Below, piece by piece: positions 32,056 through 44,431 of a DNA stretch of 64,000 bases. The stretch covers positions 559,001 to 623,000 of the forward strand of contig CALYLW010000164.1 in NCBI GenBank assembly GCA_944989445.1. Reading direction: 5' to 3'. Both the position numbers and the translations under genes were made by a program. Under the pieces are notes generated by a model, which was not told the DNA's origin, searched no databases, and saw only the letters and a program-made list of their open reading frames with translations. The DNA comes from Ampullaceana balthica. Lineage: Eukaryota; Mollusca; Gastropoda; Lymnaeidae. Every line of letters starts with the position of its first letter. The stretch's first letter is position 1.

Positions 32056-32490
32056 TGGACTCCTCATGGTGTTGGAGCACACCGCATCCGCTGTCAGAGG
32101 AGTCTCACGTTGTGTTGGAATACTCCGCATCCGCTGTCAGATGAGTCTCACGTCGTGTTGGAATACTCCGCATCCGCTGTCAGATGAGTCTCACGTTGTG
32201 TTGGAATACTCCGCATCCGCTGTCAGAGGAGTCTCACGTTGTGTTGGAATACTCCGCATCCGCTGTCAGACGAGTCTCCCGTTGTGTTGGAATACTCCGC
32301 ATCCGCTGTCAGAGGAGTCTCACGTTGTGTTTGAATACTCCGCATCCGCTGTCAGAGGAGTCTCGCGTTGTGCTGGAATACACCGCATCCGCTGTGAGAT
32401 GAGTCTCAAGTTGTGTTGAAACACACCGCATCCCCTGTCAGAAGAGTCTCACGTTGTATTGGAACACACCGCATCCACTGTCGGAGGTCT
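32056..32490. repeat. 43-bp minisatellite, about 10 copies
   Basis: The unit is GTTGTGTTGGAATACTCCGC, then ATCCGCTGTCAGAGGAGTCTCAC. The middle copies are the most alike; divergence rises toward both edges, as in arrays homogenised from the centre. Non-coding. Confidence 0.9.
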
Positions 32491-32898
32491 CTCAGAAATT
32501 CCTCTGGTTTCACCTTTTGAAAAAGTCAAAAAATTCAAGAGACTATTTTAAACAGCTGCTTAGAGATCACAAAGCATTTTAATACCATCTTTTTTTTAAT
32601 AAGCACAAAACAAGCTTCTAAACCATATTTTAATGTTGCAATTAATTTATAACCAATCCTCTATAGAAAAGCATTATCATTTTCAAAAAAACTTTAACAG
32701 GATGGCGCAATAAAATTATAATAAAGTAAATTTAAGAAAAATAACTGCAAAAAAAGAGACACTGATCAAACATCATTAAATAATGGAATTTTAAACTAAA
32801 CTAAATTCACAGTAAAAAAAAATCCTACTAAAAATGTTGGAGAGTAGGACTGCAATCAGGCTTGGTAGAAATGAAGCTGGTGGGATTATCCGATATTA
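32491..32898. other. Unannotated AT-rich spacer
   Basis: Follows the 43-bp array. AT-rich, no coding signal or repeat recognised. Confidence 0.4.
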
Positions 32899-33825
32899 CA
32901 GGGTTGTCCAAACTTTTTTGCAAAGGGGGCAATATTCCATGGAGTAAAAAAAATGCTCGGGCGGTTTAAGATAATAAACAAAACTGACATTACGTTGAGA
33001 CCGAGTAAGTCTTTTTAATTATATGATTATTTTTTAAATTGTAATTTGTAAGAGTAGTAGTTTGTTGGGGAAAAGGGGACAATGTTATCGCAATTTTAGA
33101 AACTTTATAAATGTCTTATTCCATCATTAGAAATTACTAAAATTGGATGAATTGGAAAATTGGCAAGTTATTTTAGTTATAGAATAAAAGTGATTATTTT
33201 ATATTATGCACCTTATAATACATAAAATGTGTTAAATGCTAAATGACCCCTTTTCAGTCCATGACGGACTATGGGGCAAGTGATGTAGCGTTCACAAGTT
33301 TTTAGCCACCACTAACGAGCAGGGGAATGTGTGGCCAGCACAATGCCCCAGGGGCCTAGCCAGTACCCGGGCTCGAACCCGCGACTCGGGATCTGCCTCG
33401 GATCGATAGTCCAGTGCGCTACCACTTAGACCATCGCGCCCCTATAAAATGTGTTGAAACATAAATAATAAGGAAATGTTGTGTAAAAACATTGTGATGA
33501 AAAAATTGTCTTAAAATTGTAAGAACACCCACACATCACACATTAGTTTCCTTTGGCAAAAAAATAAATAAATAAAAAATTACAACACCGATTTTTGACT
33601 TTGGACGTCATCGAAATTCGTTCACATAACAGCACATAACTTCATCAGGTTTTAAAATTCAATATCTATGTTGTTCAAATAATAAAACTTCATCGATTTC
33701 TGCCATCATTTGTAATCTTTACAGAAAAAAAACAACAACTAGTCTATTAATTATTTTAGTTGTATTCGCGGGCCAGTTAAAATTTCAATGCGGGCCGTAT
33801 ATGCCCCACTAAGCTGTAATATCAT
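32899..33825. mobile_element. hAT-like non-autonomous element (partial), hosting a SINE
   Basis: The left end CAGGGTTGTCCAAACTTTTT and AAGGGGGCAATATTCCATGG resemble the complement of the right half of the MITE at 20558-20708. A GCGGGCC..GCGGGCCGTAT segment near 33768-33800 looks like the opposite end. No target duplication was found, so the right border is uncertain. A SINE is inserted at 33234-33443. Confidence 0.45.
33234..33443 (-). mobile_element. tRNA-derived SINE with perfect 12-bp target duplication
   Basis: On the minus strand box A TGGTCTAAGTGG (33422-33433) and box B GGTTCGAGCCC (33369-33379) head a ~210-bp SINE. ATAAAATGTGTT flanks both ends (33222-33233 and 33444-33455). The head (GGTAGCGCACTGGACTATCG) and a core (GCTACATCACTTGCC) match the SINE at 25876, but this copy ends GGACTGAAAAGGGGTC, without the GATAA stem-loop tail. 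Confidence 0.88.
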
Positions 33826-33915
33826 ACTACTCTATATTATCCCACAACATATTGCATCCCACAAAGCTGTAATATCATACTACTCTATATTATCCCAAAA
33901 CATATAGCATCCCAC
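33810..33915. repeat. Two direct copies of a ~52-bp repeat
   Basis: AAGCTGTAATATCATACTAC with CTCTATATTATCCCA occurs twice in tandem, followed by weaker CCCACAA..ATATCCCAC units up to about 33960. Confidence 0.7.
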
Positions 33916-33979
33916 AATCCTTTAATATCCCACGAGGCTATAAGACCCCACAAACACATATATAATAAGTAATAAGCCT

Positions 33980-34575
33980 TCTGTATATATAATTCTCTAC
34001 GTCGCCCAGCCATGCGGGACACCACGCACGCACGCCGACTCTCTAACCCTCCTCCCGCCCCCTTAACCAAAGCGAGTATGTGCAAACGAGCATGACGAAT
34101 GACCCTCGCAGGGGTCGACCAATGTCTCGAGACCAACAATGGTCCTCGCGTTCACTTGCATTGTCCCTTCACAGAATAACGTCAGATTCGTAGTGTACTG
34201 GTTATCAAGTCCGCCTTATACGGGGAAGGGCTCTGGGTTCGAGCCCCAGCAAAAACATTGGGTTTTTTTTTAATACATTTTTTTAAAAATGTGTCTTTGT
34301 GCTCGTTCTTTTACCCTTTTATTGCCTACATCGCTAGGGTCGGCCAATGACAGTTTATGGTTTGCAAGCTAATGTGGTAAAGAGTGGTGGACAGGTAGAT
34401 AACCACAGTGTGCATGTCTCGAAACCAACAATGAGTCGGCAGTCCCCCCCCCAACCGACGTTCACTCGCGTTGTTTTGATTTCTTCGTGCTGTAGTTTGT
34501 GTCCGTTCTTTCTCCATTTTCTTTGCACTCTCCATGTGCAAGTCTGCGGCGTATGCTACGCCGCGGGGCGTCTAG
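33980..34575 (+). mobile_element. Non-autonomous Helitron (3' end at 34575)
   Basis: The 3' end has a perfect 8-bp hairpin GCGGCGTA-TGC-TACGCCGC (34546-34564), then GGGGCGT and CTAG followed by T (34572-34576). This is the standard Helitron terminator layout. A TCTGTATATATAATTCTCTA start near 33980 is a candidate 5' end. Similar sequence with the opposite orientation lies at 37350-37590. A tRNA-like sequence is nested at 34184-34256. Confidence 0.75.
34184..34256 (+). tRNA. tRNA-Val-like pseudogene or SINE head
   Basis: TAGTGTACTGGTTATCAAG, an anticodon arm TCCGC-CTTATAC-GGGGA and CTGGGTTCGAGCCCCAG follow the tRNA-Val layout closely. The anticodon position would read TAT, the anticodon stem has a G-G mismatch and the acceptor halves do not pair. 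An oligo-T run follows. It is most likely a retroposed relic, not a functional tRNA. Confidence 0.5.
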
Positions 34576-35220
34576 TTATCCTATAATACCCCAAAACTCT
34601 GTATCTGCCAATCATGTAAAAGTTCATCCTCGTAGGTTTTTTTTTGTTTGAAACACCTACCTCTCGCTCCGCCCTATTTCATCAGATGATGAACAAGAGG
34701 CAATAAATTACGTGAGAACAGTAACACAGTAAATGCATTTAACGGATCGTTAAGAGGTTTCCATTACGGTGAGTATTCCGCCCACACCCCTTATGGTAAC
34801 ACCCATTCAGAATGCAAATTAAATGTTATTAAAATAATTAATGGCTTACGTTTTTTTTTCCTTCTCTTCTTTATTTCTTTTATAATGATTGTCATTCTTG
34901 AAGGATTAACAACAAAGAGAGTGGGGAAGGATGGGGGGGGAGGGAAAAAAAAGGAATGTCAGGATCTTGCCAAATTATGGCACACTTTGTCTGTTTCACT
35001 CACTTTGACTTATAGTTAGCGCTCAGTTTTGATTGAATTCTGAAAAAAAAATAAGGATGAACATGTTCCCATAGCCCTGCTCTTATTGTAACGTCAAGCC
35101 GGTGCACTCTGGAATCCACTAATGTAGTAACAAAAAGTATCCCCTATACACCCGCCCCCCCACCGAAAAGAAAAAAAAAGCTAGCTCCAGAAACTGTAGC
35201 GATTTTATGATTGTTTCACT
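34576..35220. other. Unannotated spacer
   Basis: AT-rich sequence with homopolymer runs (T, G, A) and no recognised element or coding frame. Confidence 0.4.
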
Positions 35221-35841
35221 CAGGGGCGGATAAGACTGCACGGGGCCCCTGGCTGCAATTCAAACTGGGGCCCTATCAAGCTAGCGTCCCTTTAAATAAA
35301 ATGATTGCTAGCAGCTAATATAAGACTGTAACTTGTAACTAAATAGTCCATTGGTTACTTGTTCATAATTTGTCTGTATTCCGGGATCGGATTCATAAAA
35401 AAACCGAACACAAAGAAATAACTGTTTGCCGGGAAACTAAAATTGACTGTAAAATTATATTTTTTTAACAAGTCAAACGAAAAAAAAAGATGCCCCCCGC
35501 TGGGAATCGAACCTGCTATCGCTTGCGCTAGAAGCAAACACGTTCCCACAAGACCACGAGACCCTGATGAACGTATAAAATTTAAAAGATATAAATAGTA
35601 TTCATTAATATTTTCTCTTATTGAGCCAATCAAATTAAGTTTTTCGATACTGAGGCTATCGGGTCCGAATAGTGATCAGATTAATAGACAACATTTTATA
35701 TTTAATTTATGATATTTTTAGGGATTCATGCAAACATTTTTCCACCTTTATTATGAATTATACTTAATTCGGGGGCCCCTAAATCATCGGGGGCCCCCTG
35801 GCTATAGCCCGTTCAGCCCCCCCCCCTTTAATCCGGCATAG
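35221..35841. mobile_element. hAT element, non-autonomous, perfect 8-bp target duplication
   Basis: The left end is CAGGGGCGGATAAGAC. The right end, read inward, is CCTATGCCGGATTAAAGGGG. GTTTCACT flanks both sides (35213-35220, 35842-35849). Subterminal GGGGCCCCTGGCT is mirrored near the right end. The same right-end sequence occurs inverted inside the hAT at about 23050-23110. A tRNA-like sequence sits inside. Confidence 0.8.
35491..35564 (-). tRNA. tRNA-like sequence (SINE head or pseudogene) inside the hAT element
   Basis: On the minus strand: GGGTCTCGTGGTCTTGTGGG, an anticodon arm with loop TTCTAGC, and the B box GGTTCGATTCCCAGC. The acceptor ends (GGGTCTC, GGGGGCA) do not pair and the anticodon would be CTA, so this is not a normal tRNA. 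It is probably the head of a SINE. Confidence 0.55.
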
Positions 35842-36380
35842 GTTTCACTAAATAAGTTTGGGTCACCAATACTTACCATTGAACTCAATTATCTTTGTAT
35901 GATTGTATGTCACCCACAAACAGCACAGTTCATCAATGAAGTTATTCCATCACCAATAAACAAAACAAACGCAACTTAAACAAGATAGAATTAAATAAAT
36001 AAATATGATATGTGTAAGTCTTTCTAAAGAAAATCAAAGGTGTAGCGAGGGGGGGCGGGTGTAGAAATGTCCTCTTGCGATGAGGTACAGCATTCCAAAA
36101 TGAGGATTACGACATTATATTTTTGATAAGAGCACAAGGGTAATAAATAGGGGGCGCCAACTTTATATTTGTTCCCCCGGGCGCAAAATATCCTAGTAAT
36201 GCCTATGAATAAAATCTTCAAGCAGGGACGCACTAAATAGATTACGAAATAATTTAGAAAGCATTATGAAAAGAAAGACTGGGAAGGCTTATTAAAGACG
36301 AAACTGATACAAAATTAAATGTCCAGTAGCGAGGCAAATGGACATCCGCGGTGGTCACCAGAAGACGTGAGATTTTGTGG

Positions 36381-36697
36381 TAGCTAGGCAGGTGATATTT
36401 AGGGCACCTTAACAGGTGATATTAAAGGGCAGCTAGGCAGGTGATATTTAGGGCATCTTAACAGGTGATATTAAGGGCAGCTAGGCAGGTGATATTTAGG
36501 GCATCTTAACAGGTGATATTAAGGGCAGCTAGGCAGGTGATATTTAGGGCATCTTAACAGGTGATATTAAGGGCAGCTAGGCAGGTGATATTTTGGGCAT
36601 CTTAACAGGTGATATTAAGGGAAGCTGGGCAGGTGATATTTTGGGCATCTTAACAGGTGATATTAAGGGCAGCTAGGCAGTTGATATTTTGGGCAGC
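36381..36697. repeat. 48-bp minisatellite, about 6.5 copies
   Basis: The unit alternates GGCAGCTAGGCAGGTGATAT with TTAGGGCATCTTAACAGGTG and ATATTAAG, so each 48-bp unit is itself two half-related GGTGATATT segments. Copies are nearly identical. Confidence 0.9.
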
Positions 36698-37185
36698 TAG
36701 CACCACAACGCTGTCAAAGAGCAGCCCTGTTGCCACAACGCTATCAAAGAACATCACTGTCATAACAACGCTATCAAAGAACAGCTCTGTCAATACAACG
36801 CTATCAAAGAACAGCCCTGTTACCACAACGCTATCAAAGAACATCACTGTCATAACAACGCTATCAAAGAACAGCTCTGTCCCCACAACGCTATCAAAGA
36901 ACAGCTCTGTCACCACAACGATGTACAAGAACAGCCCTGTCACCACAACGCTATCATAGAACAGCTCTGTCAACACAACGCTATCAAAGAACAGCCCGGT
37001 CACCACAGCGCTACCAAAGAACAGCACGTCACCACAATGCTACCGAAGAACAGCACGTCACCACAACGCTACCAAAGAACAGCACGTCATCACAACGCTA
37101 CCAAAGAACAGCACGTCACGACAACGCTATCAAAGAACAGTTGTGTCACCACAATGCAATCAAAGAACACAAATGTCGCGACAAC
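36698..37185. repeat. 30-bp minisatellite (about 16 copies), abutting the 48-bp array
   Basis: The unit is CACCACAACGCTATCAAAGA then ACAGCTCTGT. Later units lose a base (CAGCACGT ending). The 30-bp period keeps ten-residue open frames on both strands, without other evidence of coding. Confidence 0.9.
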
Positions 37186-37349
37186 GCAAACTCTTGGATC
37201 TCTGAACGTATAGTTTGAAGCTTCACTCGATGCACATCCCTTCAAGACTTTATTACCTGTCCTATGAATTTAGCTTTAATTTCTGTTAATGGGATTGTGG
37301 TCAAAGGTCGTCGTGTCACTTTGCCGCAGCTTAATGTTTTATATATGTT

Positions 37350-37596
37350 CTAGATGCGACCCGTGGCGTAACATACGCCACCGACTTGCTCATAGATAGT
37401 GCAATGAAAGGGCGGGGAAGAACAGACACAAACAACAGCACGAAGAAATGAGAACAACGCGAGTGAACGCAAGACGCATTGTTGGTCTCGAGACATGCGC
37501 ACTGTGGTGGAGCTATCGCCCCCTGCACCATCCTAGTGAGGGTCATTTGTCTTGCTTGCTTGCTGGCGTCGTCTTGTGCTTGTCCTAGTTTCTAGA
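37350..37596 (-). mobile_element. Helitron-like element, minus strand (3' end at 37350)
   Basis: On the minus strand GTGGCGTA-TGT-TACGCCAC, a perfect 8-bp hairpin (37363-37381), precedes GGGTCGCAT and CTAG (37350-37353). The body shares CACGAAGAAAT..ACAACGCGAGTGAACG and CATTGTTGGTCTCGAGACAT with the element at 34.35-34.57 kb in opposite orientation. The 5' end is cut off or hidden where family A begins. Confidence 0.65.
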
Positions 37597-38099
37597 GATT
37601 TTTAAATCCCTTATATTAACTTCACCGCCGTCTCTGTCTGTCTCTGTCGTCATCTCTGTCATGGGCGGGCGGAAAAACAAAAGTAAAAAATGACCCACTT
37701 CACATGATGCCATCGCACTGAAATTTGGCACACGAACCCGTGTCACCTAACAATGCATCGTATCAAAATTTCAGATCGATCAAACGTACCGTATTTAAAT
37801 TAATGCATTTTTAGTTTAATGCATACGAGGTATGTAATTCAATTTCACTGTTTGTTATTGTTTTTTTTCACGTGATTGTTCAGTCACGCGTTGACGCGAC
37901 CCATCGAAGTACCGGCGTGCTTTTGTTTACATTTTACGTGTCACGCTGAGCTCGGTCGCCCCCCCCGGTTATACAGCAGGAGTTAAGGCAGATACAGTCT
38001 GTAAATGTTTGTCGCGTTTGAAGATGATCAATACTTTTAATTATGACTCATATATAGGGGATTTATAGACAAAAACTTTGTTTTTACGGGTTTGTTTTT
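37597..38099 (-). repeat. Dispersed repeat family A, full inverted copy
   Basis: It runs from TTTTTAAATCCCTTATATTA to GGGGATTTATAGAC and TTTTACGGGTTTG, the reverse complement of the 30.2-31.8 kb units. It directly abuts a family B copy in the same orientation, so the two families join head to tail. Confidence 0.85.
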
Positions 38100-38478
38100 T
38101 AAAATCCTTTATATTAACTCGTGGTGTCTGCTTGCTTGCTTGAGGCAGGCGGGCGGGCGGGCGGTGCCGAAAAAACTTTGGATCGATTTTTAACCCACTT
38201 CCCCGTAAGCTAGCGAGCTGAAATTTTGCAGGCAGCCTCGTGCCGATGATAAAAATGATGTATAAAAATTTCATATAGATCGCATGAACTTTAATTAAAC
38301 AAATGACTTTTTAGATTATCTTTATTTATCTCTACGTAGCATTTTAACTTTTTTTTTGCTCAAGTGTCATGGTGCGTATTATATTGACACAACCTTTTCT
38401 GTCACGCAATAAGGTGCGTATTTTATTGACAATACTTTTTATAACCATATTCCAGATCGATGTGCATTATATTAAACA

Positions 38479-39701
<1,223 letters not shown>

Positions 39702-39845
39702 TGTTTTACGAGGCATAACTACAATTTTGTATTTTTGGATTGCCTTGCGCTGCGTATTATAATGAACATTCTTTTACTTTTAGTTATGTCTCGTACATAA
39801 AGGATTTATAGTCAAAAACTTGTGTTTTTTAACGGGTATTTTAAT

Positions 39846-41227
39846 TTTAAATTCCAGAAGTTATTTTAAATACCAACTATTTGACAAAGCTTTATTATTA
39901 ACAATCTATTTTTTCAACTTAATTAAAGAAAAGCTTCCACAAATCCACATCACAAAAATTGTTGAGTAAAAATTCAAGAGATATAACGAAAACATTAGAT
40001 TGCTAGGAATTTTTTTAAATATCCCATTTACGAATTAGTACATTGAACAGACATTTAGGAAATATGTATTTGTTCTTAAACACTTACCCCTCTGTATAAA
40101 ATCTTTCAACCTATTAACGAGACTCGGACTACTTCACATCTTTGGTCCAGTCAACTGACCAGCACCGGACAAGTTCAGAGCATCGGTCCACTACACCGAC
40201 CGGCATCTATTCGGTGACCGCCCAGTGAGTCGCGGAGTCCCATCTAATAGTCCGATAATTAATTGTTACCACCAGCTACTGCAAAGTATCACATTTAACT
40301 TCCCACTTGTAAAAGGGCAGCTGTCCATCTACGTAAGATCCGTTGTTCATAAACGTGTAACAATCGCTACTAAGATAGCTGCCACCAGTCGTGTAACAGT
40401 CGCTACTAAGATGGCTGCCACCAGTCGTTCAAACACGTGTACCTACGTTTTTCCGAAATAGGGCCAGTCAGTTGTTATTGTAAATTTAAATATAAAATAC
40501 AGAAAATGTAAAAAAATTGTGCCGTTCAAACAACACAACAAGCATAACAGTACAATGCAACAACAACAACAACATCATTATCGCACGTAGATCGATTTCG
40601 GCACAACAGCGACAAATTGTTCCCACGTCCACGAACTTGCGCGCTGGAAACAAAAACGAATTTCGAAATGCTTAGAGATCTCCCCAAAACAAATGATGTC
40701 TCGCTTCAACCGATAACAAAGTCACTGGAAGTATATGAGAAAATTCTTTTCAAAAACAACAACAGGGATATCCCCCGCAGTTGGGAGAAACTAAAAAAAA
40801 ATAAAAAAAAATCAGACCATGGTATGTAGCTAAAAGTGGGTGTTTATTTTTAAAACAACGTCATATCCTTGCCTACCGCAACGTGTTTGTCAAATAAACG
40901 ATGGATAATTGCAGTTTTCAAACAAGTAATTTTTCTCTCTTCTTCAAAAATGTCAATGCCACAAGGGAACTCATTCTTCTTCTTAAAACATTGTATTATT
41001 GCGCCAGACCCGTTTTAACTCTTACATCGCCAATAACAGATGTTGTGAAACAAGTAAATAGGGGATCGGTGACTTTTGGTGGCTAATTTCACATTGAGTG
41101 TAATGAGAAGACAACAACTTGATCTTGTTGTAATAAGAGGCAGACAGAGCTAATTGTTGATTTATTTTATTTAACATTTGTAAAAAAAAATGTTATGACC
41201 AAGCATTTTTAAAAATAAATTTAGTGG
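39846..41227. other. Low-repeat spacer with one exon-like frame
   Basis: Mostly unannotated AT-rich sequence. Two adjacent ~36-bp copies of a segment with CGCTACTAAGAT(A/G)GCTGCCACC occur at 40355-40430. A protein-like frame at 40668-40829 is listed separately. Confidence 0.4.
40668..40829 (+). CDS. Short protein-like frame, 53 codons, possible exon
   Basis: The frame begins MLRDLPKTNDVSLQPITKSL and ends in a lysine-rich tail. A good splice-donor match, ATG|GTATGT, lies at about 40818-40825. The residue mix looks more like protein than its surroundings, but I recognise no family and find no convincing downstream exon. Confidence 0.2.
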   Translation: MLRDLPKTNDVSLQPITKSLEVYEKILFKNNNRDIPRSWEKLKKNKKKSDHGM

Positions 41228-41440
41228 CAGGGCGTCACTAGGGTTGGTGTCACCCAGTGCGGTAGCTCATGGAGTCACCCCCTCACGACTTACCCCAATA
41301 GACATCCTCCCTGTCTGCCAGTGCCAAATAACGGGAATATACAGAATTTTACATTTTGCTGCCACCCCTTGTGATGGTGTCGCCCGGGAGGCCGAAGCCA
41401 AGTAAAAGGGCGGGAGATACTGGAAGGCGGTTGGAGAGAT
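41228..41440. mobile_element. Truncated hAT end, related to the 22.7-kb element
   Basis: CAGGGCGTCACTAGGGTTGG, GTGTCACCC and GGTAGCTCATGG repeat the left end of the hAT at 22678. No matching right terminus or target duplication was found, so it is a fragment. Confidence 0.6.
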
Positions 41441-42129
41441 GTTACAGAGTTGGGGGTTGGGTGGTGGTCCGGCGATGGAGGCCGTTCAAAATTAATGGGG
41501 GCAAACCCAAGAACACGTAAATCTTGAAATAAAAGCATTTTGTCTTCCATCCTGGCGTAGCTTGACTAAATGGGGACAATGCGGCTGGCGCCCCTTACAA
41601 GCACACCTGCACTTCCTTACATGCACACATGCTCCTAATACGCTCTGTCTTTTTATAATTAATTGACGTAAGTCCTGCCCGTTTTATGGTAACCCGCTTC
41701 GGTTTCTCGTTTATAATGATCTTCTTCCATTAAGTGTGCCCGAATCGTATCGCTACTTTTAAAATATAATTCCCTATTTTATTCCATTTATTACGGCGAT
41801 TCCGCATAGTTTTTCGTGTTGTGAATAAATATTTGTCGTTTTGCATTTTAAGTTATAGCAATAGTGTGATGTCAGATCTCCTTATATGGCACCCGTATAT
41901 TTAGAGCAGGATTGGAATTGAAATCTTTTTTACAACAAACCTTTTTTTTTAAACAAATGAAATTAAAATAGATTACCTATAATAGACTTTTATACAAGTA
42001 GATCAGGCTTTTCTCCCCCCCCCCACCCCCTTTAAAAAAACAAGAATGTTAACCCACCCCTCTAACTGATCCTACTCCACTCATCCGCCAGCTAACTTGC
42101 CCCACAATTCTGCCATCTAACTTGCACTA

Positions 42130-42258
42130 CGTATACTATAAAAGCTAAGTCAATTCACTATGCTACCTACCAAGTCAATTCACTATTCTACCAACTAAGT
42201 CAATTCACTATGCTACCAGCCAGATCAATTCACCATTCTCACAGCTAAGTCACCCCGA
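42130..42258. repeat. ~25-bp minisatellite, about 5 copies
   Basis: Imperfect units of AAGTCAATTCACTATxCTAC with a CxAxCx spacer. The earlier stretch 42060-42130 is also pyrimidine-rich (CCACTCATCCGCCAGCTAAC). Confidence 0.75.
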
Positions 42259-42919
42259 ATTCTGTACCTGACATGTCCTCATTATATGCTTTTCGGGTGC
42301 TTAAAGTCATACAGACGCGTTAGTGGAAACAAAATCGTTTAAAAAAAAATTCTTATCTTGTCCAGCTTTGTTTTTAAATTATACAAAAGTAATAAGTATA
42401 AAATTGTCTGTAAAATTAAATAATTATTATTTTAATCTTAAAATGGAAATTTATGAATTAAAGTTAGATGGGTTGTTTTGTGTGTGTTTTTGTTGTTGTT
42501 TGTTAGTGAAATAAAATGACGTCACATAACATGGTTTTTAGGTCAGAAGTAGGAGTAGTTCAGCAGCGAAGTAGGTGGTGGGATGAGATGGGGAATGGTA
42601 GGAGAGAGGAGGGGTAGGAGAGAGGAGGAGGGGTAGGAGAGAGAGGATGGATAGGAGAGAGGATGGGTAAGATTGGCTCGTAGATTCTTGAAGGAAGGTT
42701 TACACAAAATACATTCAGCCTGGTGTTTGTGAGGTTAATGAAGAAATCCATCCCATAATGCCATAATGTATTACAGGAGATAGCCAACGCAGTGCAAAAT
42801 AATAATAATAATAATGCCAACAGATGCACCAGTAAAATTACTGCACCACAAACACATACAGATATAATGTATATTTAAGAAATGTAGATGAAGTAGATAG
42901 CTTGTAATTGTAAATAAGA
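42259..42919. other. Unannotated spacer
   Basis: AT-rich sequence, a purine tract GGAGAGAGGAGGGGTA repeated near 42597-42668, and no coding frame that I recognise. Confidence 0.4.
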
Positions 42920-43425
42920 AAAACCCGTAAAAAACCAAGTTTTTGACTATAAATCCTTTATGTACGAGAAGTAATTAAAAGAATGTTCATTATAATACGC
43001 AGCAGCGCCAGACCATCCAGAAATACAAAATTGCAGTTGTGTCGTAAAACATGTTTAATATAATGCGCTCCGATCAGGAATATGTTTATAAAAAGAGCTG
43101 TCAATAAAATACGCACCTTATTGCGCGACAGAAAGGTTGTTCAATATAATACGCACCACGACGCTCTATCTCAAAAAATAGCATGATACATAGGAATAAA
43201 TAAAATAATCTAAAAAAATCAATAATTTAATTACGGTACATGCGATCGATCTGAAATTTTGATACATTGTTTTTATAATCGGTACAAAACTGCCTGCAAA
43301 ATTTCAGCTCGCTATCTTGCGAGCAAGTGGGTTAAAAATCGATCAAAAGTTTTGGCGACAAGGTCGGTCGGTCGGTCGGTCGGCCGCAGACACCACGAGT
43401 TAATATAAAGGATTTAAAAATGAAT
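42920..43425 (+). repeat. Dispersed repeat family B, full copy (opposite orientation to 17.4 kb)
   Basis: It starts AAAAACCCGTAAAAAACCAA and ends GAGTTAATATAAAGGATTT. It is almost the exact reverse complement of 17352-17847, including the GCTATCTTGCGAGC hairpin, a four-fold GGTCGGTCGGTCGG run and the four TGCGTATTATA-like motifs. Confidence 0.85.
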
Positions 43426-44025
43426 TGGTTCTGTAAAATGAAAAGAAAAGTAAAGTAAACCTCCCTCACACTCACAATAATAATAAAATAATACTAATTT
43501 AGTTCCAGCATTACTTGAATTTAGTCAAGCCAAGCATAATACCAACATTTCTGACCTTCACATAAGTCACACGAAAACAAAACCATTTCAGAAACAACAA
43601 ACAAACAAACCTGCTAACAAATCCCACATCAATACTAATTTTCTCTTTGACGATATCCAGAACTTAATAAATAATTTATCGTTCCTTTTTTTTTAAATAA
43701 AAAAGTAGAAGTAGGAAATGACCAACCAAAATTACTGAAAATTTTTAGGAAATGACAAAACAAAACAGAAAATATTTATTTTTTCAATCACTTTCAAGTT
43801 TAATTTTTTATTATTAATTTTTTAAAAACCGTTTTTTAAGACTAACAGACAGTTCCATATGATTAAACAATAATTATTTTAAAATATGTATTTAATTTCT
43901 AATGAAATTACAGATTAAGCCAAAGAAGCGGATGACTAGATTGACATTGTCGACCACATCACAGAGAATGGTCATGATAGAGATGGTACCTGGATGGTGG
44001 GAACTAGATGATGGTAGACTCTATC
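43426..44025. other. Unannotated spacer
   Basis: AT-rich sequence with no recognised element. Ends at the CA/TA microsatellites. Confidence 0.4.
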
Positions 44026-44170
44026 ACACACACACACACACACACGACATGCATACATACATACACACACACGTAGTATATATATATATATATATAATAT
44101 GAGCAAACACACACACACACACACACACACGTAGTATATATATGCGGCTGAGGCTGTGTATGTGTGTGAG
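44026..44170. repeat. (CA)n and (TA)n microsatellites, two near copies
   Basis: A CA run followed by ACGTAGTATATATAT occurs twice (about 44026-44098 and 44106-44145), a small direct duplication of a compound microsatellite. Confidence 0.9.
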
Positions 44171-44431
44171 CGTGTTAATTAATGTGCACTACTTTTAACT
44201 GATTTAAACCAACACCGAGAAAATTAACATTTATCTTCCAGGTCAACCTAACTTAAATTTGTCTACTTGTAATAGCTTGTACCGTTTAAAACGCATTAAA
44301 ATATTTTTCGGCCCGGGGGGGGGGAGGGGGAGGAGAGAAGAGTGGGACAACCAGGCATCGGGGCTCGGGTCAATTCCTGTCGCCAGTGAACATGAAGCAA
44401 GGGGTCTGATAGTAACATCTGACCCACAACA

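Noticed and set aside
34184..34256. A working tRNA-Val gene
   Set aside because: Acceptor halves do not pair, the anticodon stem has a mismatch and the anticodon position does not read valine.
36650..37027. Ten-residue repeat frames on both strands (TTLSKNSPV; VVTELFFDS)
   Set aside because: A 30-bp minisatellite stays in frame by arithmetic. No start context, signal or conserved flank.
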